NCBI GenBank assembly: GCA_002500665.1 | Contig: DLRY01000011.1 | Span: 1-5,508 of the forward strand | DNA: 5,508 bases | From: Opitutia bacterium UBA7876 | GTDB lineage: Bacteria; Verrucomicrobiota; Verrucomicrobiia; Opitutales; Seribacteraceae | Direction: 5' to 3' | In this document: one piece after another, positions 1 through 5,508 of the stretch | Position numbering within the stretch: position 1 is the stretch's first letter | Layout: each line of letters opens with the position of its first letter | Translations under genes and position numbers: made by a program | Notes under the pieces: model-generated | The model's database searches: none | What the model was told of the DNA's origin: nothing | Seen by the model: only the letters and a program-made list of their open reading frames with translations

Positions 1-685
1 AATCTCCGGAGAGCAGAACCGCTCCCTCCGCCCCCTTGGTCATGACGAGGACTTCGAGGCCGTATTTTTCAAGGATGGAGCGAAGACAATCGATGGGGTC
101 GCCCGAGAGGGGAATTCCGCAGGCTCTGCATACGCGTTCCAGTTCATCGTCGCTCAGCTTGTAGATGGATGCCAGGGACAAGGAATCCCGGATAAGCGCG
201 TCATCGAAGAAGGGAGGGCGAAGGTTGACGTCGTGCACGCGCGCGATCCCTTCCTCCCGGGCCACTTCCAAAGCCCTGCGGATTCCCGCCCGGGGCTTTT
301 GACCACGCTGCCCAAGAGTGCCGTAACAGACGGCATCGGCTTCCCTCACTTTTTGCTCGATGGCCGGGTTCCATTCCCAGTGGTCCCAGGCCGCGTCGCT
401 CCCAATCTCGAAGGTCGGCTTGCCCCCCTCGCCCACCTCCACCGTAACGATACCGGTCGGGTATTGATCGAGGCGCTGGACGAGGTCGTCCTTCACGCCT
501 TGGGCCCGCAGGACCTCGAGGGCCGCCGTTCCCCGCTCCCCGGTCCCTACCCCGCTGACCATGTAGACCTCCCCGCCGAGGCGGGCGGCATGGCAGGCAT
601 AGTTGCCGGGAGCCCCTCCGAACCTCGGGCCTTCAGGGAACAAGTCCCAGAGCATGTCGCCGAAAGAAATGATTGTCCCGCTCAT
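1..685 (-). CDS. PfkB-family carbohydrate kinase, probable fructokinase (3' end beyond window)
   Basis: Probable cytoplasmic ATP-dependent sugar kinase of the ribokinase/PfkB family, most like bacterial fructokinases (fructose to fructose 6-phosphate). Hand translation of the minus strand from the ATG at 685-683 gives 228 residues without a stop. The start is followed directly by the family's first strand, GTIISFGDMLWDLFPEG (residues 3-19). Then come the N-terminal sugar-binding signature GGAPGNYACHAARLG (23-37), PTGIVTVEV (lid region), AWDHWEW (a fructokinase-type segment), DVNLRPP (152-158, matching the D-x-N-x-R-x-P motif), KLSDDEL (176-182, the KxNxxE-like magnesium/phosphate segment, with Ser where Asn is usual) and VMTKGAEGA (214-222, the T-x-G-x-x-G nucleotide strand). 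The GAGD motif with the catalytic Asp, and about the last quarter of the usual 300-330 residues, lie off the left edge. It follows the propeller gene on the same strand after 32 bases. Family assignment is secure; fructose as substrate is inferred from motifs, and other sugars cannot be excluded. Confidence 0.93.
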   Translation of the reverse strand, partial: MSGTIISFGDMLWDLFPEGPRFGGAPGNYACHAARLGGEVYMVSGVGTGERGTAALEVLRAQGVKDDLVQRLDQYPTGIVTVEVGEGGKPTFEIGSDAAWDHWEWNPAIEQKVREADAVCYGTLGQRGQKPRAGIRRALEVAREEGIARVHDVNLRPPFFDDALIRDSLSLASIYKLSDDELERVCRACGIPLSGDPIDCLRSILEKYGLEVLVMTKGAEGAVLLSGD

Positions 686-717
686 GGCTGCGAGGGAAGC
701 GGGAAGGAAGGCAAAAG
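686..717 (-). other. Short intergenic spacer without a clear ribosome binding site
   Basis: These 32 bases separate the TGA of the propeller gene (718-720) from the ATG of the kinase (683-685). Read on the minus strand the spacer is strongly pyrimidine-rich and contains no purine-rich Shine-Dalgarno-like sequence and no hairpin, so I see neither a terminator nor a ribosome binding site. The shortness suggests co-transcription of the kinase with the upstream genes. Translation may start by re-initiation or by an SD-independent route; that is inference. Confidence 0.6.
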
Positions 718-3700
718 TCAAAGGGGAAGACGCCAAGCCCGCAGGGTCTGGTGCTCCCGGATCAACAGTAAATTACCCACCAGTTCGACGCGGTGCGGGT
801 TGTGCCTGGCCGCGGTCCAATAGTCGATGGATATGGGCGAGCCCGCGGCACCGGTCTCCAGGTCGTAAGGAGTAAGGGTGAAGTAGGGTTCCCTCTCGCG
901 GTTGTTGCGCTTGTACTCGTAGACCAGAACCTTCTTCGGGCCGGTCGCCAGGACACCCATCCGCTCGGCGGAATCGGAGGAGTGGCTGAAGACGATTTTC
1001 TTGGTGGCAAGGTCATGCCCCTGCACGAGGTAGGGGTTTTGGTTGCGGTGGGGTGTCCTCACCTCGAGGGCGCAGTTTGCCTGGAGGAGGGACTGGCCGT
1101 CCCAGGAGTGACCGAGGTCGAGGGTGTGGGAGTAGTCGGGGTCGTCCATCTTGCGGATTTTCCAGGTGTGCGTACGCGTCTTCTTGTTCGACTCCGACTG
1201 CTCCTGCTGAAGGAAAAAGTAAGGGGCCTTGAGCTTGATCTTGCCGGGACTGCGGGCAAGGACGCGCACCCCCCGGTCCCTGTAGTCGGCCCGGTAGGCC
1301 ACGTATTCCCTGTTCCCCAGGTCCTGACGGTTTACGAAATAGCAGAAGTCGGGCCCATAGTGGGCATCCTCCAGCCAGTTTCCCTTGATCCTGTCGAAGG
1401 TCTTGGAGGGATCCTCGTCGACCCCCCGCAAGGGCTCTTTTTCCCCGACGAATTCATTGCGGGAAATATCCCAGCTCAGCCATTCCAAGCCCGTTCGGTA
1501 GGCAGGGATGATCATGAAGTGAACCCTTCCCGCCCCAAACCCAGGCTTGACTTGACCATTTCGGCGGGAAACCCGGTTTCTCATCACGACCTCCCCCTTT
1601 CCGAGGTCGGCCAGGACGTAACCGTCGGTGTTGTCCCTCCCGTAAAGGTACTTGCCCGATCTTCCGAAAATCGACCCATGCCCGCTGCGCAGGCGGGGAA
1701 GATCGAGTTTCCAGTCCCTGCTCCCGTCTTCCAGGTCGTAGGCTTCCAGACGGATGTCGCGGCCCCTCAAGAGGGAAGCCAGAATGGCCTTGCCCTCGTG
1801 AAAATAGACCTCAAGCGGGGTGGGAAAAATGAAGCTTTCCCAAAGAATCCTCCCGGTCTGGGCCTGCATGCAGGTAAGAACCTCGTTGTGGACGAGCAAC
1901 AGCTTGCTTTTGTTGAAGTCAAGGTCATCGGAATGGAAGGCCTTGACGTCATTGGAGGGAAGTTCCCAAAGCTGCCGGTCGGGCCCCCTGGGAGAGAATT
2001 CCTCCCGCACGCCGGGGCTGGGCTTGGCTCCGATGAAATAGGCTTCGTCCTCCAGCATGGCAAAGTGATGAAGGGTGGATTCGTACTTGGGCAGGGCGAG
2101 TGTTTCCAGCTCGATCCCGGTAGCGGCCTCGTGACGATAGAGCCTTTCCCCGGCCGAGAGGTAGATTGAGTTTCCACGGAGGTAGACCTGGCGAAGAAAA
2201 TCCTCCGGATAAGGTGACTGCCAAACGACTTCCCCGCTACGAACGTCCAAGGCAACAAGGCCGGTCAGGCCCCGAATGAGAACCCTGCCCTCCCGGATTC
2301 CCAGAATTTCCTTGGGCAGGGTCAGGTAGGACTTCCAGGCAAGCTCTCCCGTGCGGGCATTGAGGGCAGTCACGGTATTGGAGTCGCGAGGCAGGCAAAA
2401 GAGAAGATCGCCTTGAGGAAGCGGCGCCGTCCCCATGCTGTCCGCGATCATCCGGTTGATCGAGAACGGGCGGTAGTTGTGCATCCACTCCATCTTTCCG
2501 GCCCGCGCGTCAAAGCGGGCCACGAACCCGGTACCCGGGGAACAATATACCTTCCCCCCGGCGATGGTCAGGCAATCCCCGTAGGTACCCTCGAAGGAGG
2601 GGTTGCCTCCTCCCACCATGGGAAGAAGGATCTCCTGGTCCGATTGCCAGATGACTTTTCCGTCGGAAGCATCGATGCAGCTCAAGCGGAGGGTGTAGAC
2701 GGAAGTTCCCGAGCGGTTGCTCCAGGCGGAGGCAACGTAAAGGTGCCCCCCCGAGAGCACGGGGTTGCCGAGGGGCAGTTTTCTTCCCGCCGAGGGAGGA
2801 CCGCATACGTCCAGGCTCCACAAAATTTCACGGGACTCGAGATCCAAGGCGATGAGCTTGCCCGGGTCGGCCCCGTATCCCCAGCGGGCAAAGACCGTGC
2901 GGCCCGAGACGGCGGGCCTGAAGCTTCCGGGCCGGCCGGCGGATCTTCCGCCCTGGGTCGGGCTGACCTCGAACCAGAGGGGGCGATCCGTCCTGCCCGG
3001 TTCGTAGCGGGCCAGGAGGTTGCGGGTACTGGCAAGCAAGCCCGATCCGGCCTTCTGCAGGGTTACGAACTCGATGCCCGAGCAGTAGCGGAAGGAGGAA
3101 GGGTTCCAGAGCCTGCAGGCGGGAAGCTGTAGAAACTTGATCTTAAGCTGGGCGAGACGGGGGGATCTATCGGGAGGGCGGTCCTCGACAAGGCCGCGGG
3201 TCAGGATCTTGCCGATTTCCCCGGTCTCGAGTTCTTCCTGCATCCAGGGAAAGGCTTGGCCCGCATGGGCGGCTAGCTCCGACTTGAGTTCATCCGCCTT
3301 TCCCGACTGGGAAAGGGCCAGCCAGGAACCCACTCGGGCCCGCTTGGAGAGGGTTTCGTCCAGGGTGTGTTCCATGACTTCGCGAAAGGCGCTCCGGGCC
3401 GCCTGCTCGCGACCCGCCCGCAGTTCCCCACGGGCATATTCAAGCAAGGCCGCATGCGCCGTGCGGGACCAGGGATACCTGCGGAAAAGGGAAAGTTTGC
3501 CCGCTTGGGAAGATATCCGGGGCTCCATCGACATGGGATCCAGGCGACAACCTTTCTCCTGAAATTTCCTCAAGCCGGCAACGGCGCCCTTGCCGAGTGA
3601 CTTGAGGTGGTCGTCGATGACGTTCCAGGTAACGGCCGATCCGGTGCCGTCCCGGCGGAGCAGATAAACCTCGTCCTCCGCCTCGGAAAAGGTTCCTTGA

Positions 3701-4635
3701 ATCCAGAGGTCGATCTGTTCTTCCAGACCCTGGATAAAGCCGTCGGAGAAGGTCTTCCACGCAGGATCCTCCCTTTCGGAGGTCAATTGCCTGATCCAAG
3801 GTTGACCGGGAAGAATCCGCTCGGGCGGGGGTGCCGAAAAGGCTTGCCTGAGGGGTCTCGCCCGGATGGAAGCACGGGTGGCGGCCTTGTCCACCCTTGG
3901 CTTGTCCAGTTTGGCGAAAAGGCTGCGCAAAAGGGGTTCGGCCCGGTTGGAACTGATCTCGGCATGGAACTTGGCGCGGGCCAGGAGCCAGTCCACCCCA
4001 CCGTTCTTCGCCTCCACCAGGCCGTCGACCAGGCTGCTTGCCTCCTCGTAGCGCTTTTGGTTGCGACGGATGAAATAGAGCAGGATCGAAGCATCCACCA
4101 CGGCGGAGGAATCGTTCTCGAGGTAACCCGAGCGCCGCAGGGCGAGGATCCGGTCGGCGGCGGAAGTCGATACTTCCTTCAGGGGGGTGAGAGGATAGTC
4201 CGCTCTTTTTCTCCAGAGGGACTCGAGAGCCCGGGGAGGAGGAAAAGGATAGACTCCTCCTTCCCGCGCATGCCTGCCGTATTCGAGAAAAGCTTCCTCC
4301 AGAAAACCCGAAAGGCTCTCCCACATTCGCGAGTGATCACGGCCCGAAACCTTGAAAAGCCCCCTCGGGAAACCGCCGCTGGGCCAGTCTCTGGAAACCA
4401 GGTCGGCGTAGTCGGAAAGACACATCCGGTGAAGAGCCCGGGCGGCCAGGTCGAAATCGCCGGGATGAGAGGCGATCAAGTCCTCGAGCTTTTGTCCGCC
4501 GAGCTTGAAGTCGCCCTCCAGGTAGGCCTCTTCCGCCTCCCGGAAGATTTCGTCTCCGGGGGAAGCGGCCGGGCACCGGTTCGCAGGGCCGGCCCACAGG
4601 CAGAGAGCGAGAAAGACAGGGACCGGAATCTTCAT
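718..4635 (-). CDS. Large secreted TPR-like / PQQ-type beta-propeller protein
   Basis: Complete 1305-residue protein of unknown specific role, probably extracytoplasmic. Residues 1 to about 25 look like a Sec signal peptide: MK, a hydrophobic core PVPVFLALCLWAG, and a likely cut near PAAS. The Cys at 21 does not sit in a proper lipobox. Residues 27-500 are mainly helical with TPR-like stretches at about 27-75, 190-245 and 390-455. From about 550 to the end the protein is beta-rich with PQQ/BamB-type repeats; clear examples of 'xxAxDxxtGxxxW' end at W606, W663, W717, W767, W805, W932 and W975, and weaker copies continue to the C-terminus. BamB-like proteins use such propellers as binding scaffolds and quinoprotein dehydrogenases use them for PQQ-dependent oxidation. 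I see no haem CXXCH motif or adjacent-Cys disulfide typical of alcohol dehydrogenases, so a scaffold or ligand-binding role is favoured. The ATG at 4635 fits the signal peptide, overlaps the upstream stop and has AAGGAAGG just before it. Confidence 0.93.
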   Translation of the reverse strand: MKIPVPVFLALCLWAGPANRCPAASPGDEIFREAEEAYLEGDFKLGGQKLEDLIASHPGDFDLAARALHRMCLSDYADLVSRDWPSGGFPRGLFKVSGRDHSRMWESLSGFLEEAFLEYGRHAREGGVYPFPPPRALESLWRKRADYPLTPLKEVSTSAADRILALRRSGYLENDSSAVVDASILLYFIRRNQKRYEEASSLVDGLVEAKNGGVDWLLARAKFHAEISSNRAEPLLRSLFAKLDKPRVDKAATRASIRARPLRQAFSAPPPERILPGQPWIRQLTSEREDPAWKTFSDGFIQGLEEQIDLWIQGTFSEAEDEVYLLRRDGTGSAVTWNVIDDHLKSLGKGAVAGLRKFQEKGCRLDPMSMEPRISSQAGKLSLFRRYPWSRTAHAALLEYARGELRAGREQAARSAFREVMEHTLDETLSKRARVGSWLALSQSGKADELKSELAAHAGQAFPWMQEELETGEIGKILTRGLVEDRPPDRSPRLAQLKIKFLQLPACRLWNPSSFRYCSGIEFVTLQKAGSGLLASTRNLLARYEPGRTDRPLWFEVSPTQGGRSAGRPGSFRPAVSGRTVFARWGYGADPGKLIALDLESREILWSLDVCGPPSAGRKLPLGNPVLSGGHLYVASAWSNRSGTSVYTLRLSCIDASDGKVIWQSDQEILLPMVGGGNPSFEGTYGDCLTIAGGKVYCSPGTGFVARFDARAGKMEWMHNYRPFSINRMIADSMGTAPLPQGDLLFCLPRDSNTVTALNARTGELAWKSYLTLPKEILGIREGRVLIRGLTGLVALDVRSGEVVWQSPYPEDFLRQVYLRGNSIYLSAGERLYRHEAATGIELETLALPKYESTLHHFAMLEDEAYFIGAKPSPGVREEFSPRGPDRQLWELPSNDVKAFHSDDLDFNKSKLLLVHNEVLTCMQAQTGRILWESFIFPTPLEVYFHEGKAILASLLRGRDIRLEAYDLEDGSRDWKLDLPRLRSGHGSIFGRSGKYLYGRDNTDGYVLADLGKGEVVMRNRVSRRNGQVKPGFGAGRVHFMIIPAYRTGLEWLSWDISRNEFVGEKEPLRGVDEDPSKTFDRIKGNWLEDAHYGPDFCYFVNRQDLGNREYVAYRADYRDRGVRVLARSPGKIKLKAPYFFLQQEQSESNKKTRTHTWKIRKMDDPDYSHTLDLGHSWDGQSLLQANCALEVRTPHRNQNPYLVQGHDLATKKIVFSHSSDSAERMGVLATGPKKVLVYEYKRNNREREPYFTLTPYDLETGAAGSPISIDYWTAARHNPHRVELVGNLLLIREHQTLRAWRLPL
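4632..4635 (-). other. ATGA stop/start overlap coupling two genes
   Basis: On the minus strand the four bases read ATGA: the ATG starts the propeller protein (4635-4633) and the TGA (4634-4632) ends the upstream HEAT/jelly-roll protein. Such overlaps are classic sites of translational coupling and indicate that the two proteins are made from one message, probably in related amounts. Confidence 0.9.
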
Positions 4636-5508
4636 CCTTCCTTGGGTGGCTCGAAGCTGCGCAGGACGATGCCGTCGGCCATGCGGTTTTTCTTTTCATC
4701 GAGAATCCGCAGGCTGATGCGCCAGTCGCCCCCGAAAGTGGAGGACTTGACGACCAGACGGTTCATCCCCTCGGCCAACTGGACGCCGACCGTTCTCGGG
4801 CGGCTGATGGGCCCGAGGCGCCTTTCCTCAATCGAACCCCCGAGCTCGTTGCGCTGAACGGCGTAATCAGCGACCTCCTCGCCATTGAGCCAAATCCTCT
4901 GGGCCGTCTCCTCCCGAAGGACGAGCTGGATCCGTACCTTTCGTTCCGCATCGGAACGGATCTCGAACCGGGCATAGGCAACGGCATACTTGACCGGCAC
5001 GGGCATCAGGGCCGCAAGGTGAACTTCCCCCCGGACGTCTTCCGGCCCGGTCTCGTTCCATCCCAGGTCCAGTTCGCGTTCGTCCTTGCCCCCCCCGAAT
5101 TCCCAGCGGTAGGTGGCCTTGTAGTTTTCCGCTTCGCCATCTTCCTCAGGGCCATAGGCCGTCCCGAACCCCAGGTTGCTGCGGTCGTTGGCAAAGGGGC
5201 CCACCACCTTCCATGACCCGACGTAGCCCTGGGCCACGGCGATGGCCCCAATGCGACCGGAGGGGCAAAAGCCGCTGAGGGCCTCCGCGGCGGACTTCCT
5301 CAACTCATCCTCGGTCCCGGAAAGAATGGGGGTCAGCAGCTCGAGGGCCCGGTCGAACTCCTCCACCACTCCCCTCTCGCCCAGCAGGCCCAGAGCCGCC
5401 AGGAGGATCCGTTTTTCCGGGCTTTCCAGGGTAGGGGCGAGGTAGGTGACCAAGCCCTCCTCGGGCCGGGCTCCCTCGGGGGTCCTGCGCAGGCCGGTGA
5501 GGGCGGCG
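4632..5508 (-). CDS. HEAT-like repeat protein with C-terminal jelly-roll/carbohydrate-binding-like module (5' end beyond window)
   Basis: The frame is open to the right edge. 291 residues are visible and the true start lies outside; a TTG at 5453 and later ATG codons are internal, because similar helical sequence continues upstream of them. Visible residues 1 to about 78 are Leu/Ala/Glu-rich helical pairs (LVTYLAPTLESPEKRILLAA, LRKSAAEALSGF) resembling the end of a HEAT/armadillo array. From the Trp codon at 5213 a beta-rich module begins with WKVVGPFAN, continues through YAVAYARFEI and IWLNGEEV (about 4895-4872), and ends with GVQLAEGMNRLVVKSS and WRISLRILD (to about 4728). This order (W-x-x-x-GPF, a Y-A-x-A-Y strand, W-L-N-G, L-x-x-G-x-N-x-L-x-V-K, W-x-x-x-L-R) resembles galactose-binding-like jelly rolls found at the ends of many planctomycete exported proteins. 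No catalytic motif is visible. Its TGA overlaps the next gene's ATG, implying coupled expression. Location and ligand are unknown. Confidence 0.88.
   Translation of the reverse strand, partial: AALTGLRRTPEGARPEEGLVTYLAPTLESPEKRILLAALGLLGERGVVEEFDRALELLTPILSGTEDELRKSAAEALSGFCPSGRIGAIAVAQGYVGSWKVVGPFANDRSNLGFGTAYGPEEDGEAENYKATYRWEFGGGKDERELDLGWNETGPEDVRGEVHLAALMPVPVKYAVAYARFEIRSDAERKVRIQLVLREETAQRIWLNGEEVADYAVQRNELGGSIEERRLGPISRPRTVGVQLAEGMNRLVVKSSTFGGDWRISLRILDEKKNRMADGIVLRSFEPPKEG
4636..4643 (-). promoter_or_regulatory. Shine-Dalgarno-like sequence for the propeller gene
   Basis: Read on the minus strand this is AAGGAAGG, immediately before the ATG at 4635-4633. The AAGG of its upstream half leaves a 4-base spacing, a little short for a standard site but usable. 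It lies inside the last codons of the upstream gene (Lys-Glu-Gly-stop), so ribosomes finishing that gene would arrive directly on it. It supports the chosen start of the propeller protein. Confidence 0.5.

Noticed and set aside
686..717. Terminator or promoter between the propeller gene and the kinase
   Set aside because: The 32 bases contain no inverted repeat with a T-run and no recognisable -10/-35 pair.
233..823. 196-codon open frame on the plus strand over the kinase start
   Set aside because: The opposite strand encodes unmistakable PfkB motifs over the same bases, and the plus-strand product has low-complexity P/G/R/L composition.
793..2169. 458-codon open frame on the plus strand, antisense to the propeller gene
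   Set aside because: The translation is rich in V, G, L and P with no recognisable domain and lies wholly opposite clear PQQ-type repeats. In GC-rich genes such antisense frames stay open because of codon bias.
4573..4575. Lipoprotein modification at Cys21 of the propeller protein
   Set aside because: The residues before it (PANR) do not fit the lipobox pattern L-[AS]-[GA]-C, so an ordinary Sec cleavage near PAAS is preferred.
718..4635. PQQ-dependent dehydrogenase identity for the propeller protein
   Set aside because: The blade motifs alone do not show cofactor binding. No adjacent-Cys disulfide or CXXCH haem motif is visible, and the repeats fit BamB-like scaffolds equally well.
3607..4857. 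416-codon open frame on the plus strand
   Set aside because: It runs antisense across the junction of two well-supported minus-strand genes and shows no domain, so it is a compositional shadow.
4632..5453. TTG at 5453 as the true start of the HEAT/jelly-roll protein
   Set aside because: The frame stays open to the right edge with similar sequence (AALTGLRRTPEGARPEEG), so the codon is probably internal and the gene is truncated by the window.

Overview
The window is GC-rich (roughly 60% by eye) bacterial DNA in which essentially every base belongs to one of three genes, all read from the minus strand. There is no RNA gene, mobile element, CRISPR array or long intergenic stretch. No taxonomic marker is present. 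A very large secreted-type protein joining tetratricopeptide-like helices to PQQ-type beta-propeller repeats, next to a HEAT-like protein with a 'WxxxGPF...WLNG' jelly-roll-like module, is a style common in Planctomycetota and related PVC bacteria. That assignment is tentative.

In transcription order (right to left): (1) 4632-5508 is the 3' part of a gene entering from beyond the right edge. It encodes alpha-helical HEAT/armadillo-like sequence followed by a beta-rich, carbohydrate-binding-like module. (2) 718-4635 is a complete 1305-residue protein with a Sec-type signal peptide, an N-terminal helical/TPR-like half and a C-terminal half built of about 15-16 propeller-type repeats. Its ATG overlaps the TGA of gene 1 by 4 bases (ATGA). 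(3) 1-685 is the 5' part of a PfkB-family sugar kinase, closest in motifs to bacterial fructokinase. It starts 32 bases after gene 2 and runs off the left edge. It was translated by hand and is open throughout.

The three genes probably form one operon whose promoter lies beyond the right edge. Genes 1 and 2 look like a translationally coupled pair of repeat-scaffold proteins. Gene 2 is predicted to be exported, and the location of gene 1 cannot be judged without its N-terminus. The kinase is cytoplasmic and may be linked to them only by position. No recognisable defence, mobile or biosynthetic system is present. The most unusual item is the architecture of the 1305-residue protein.
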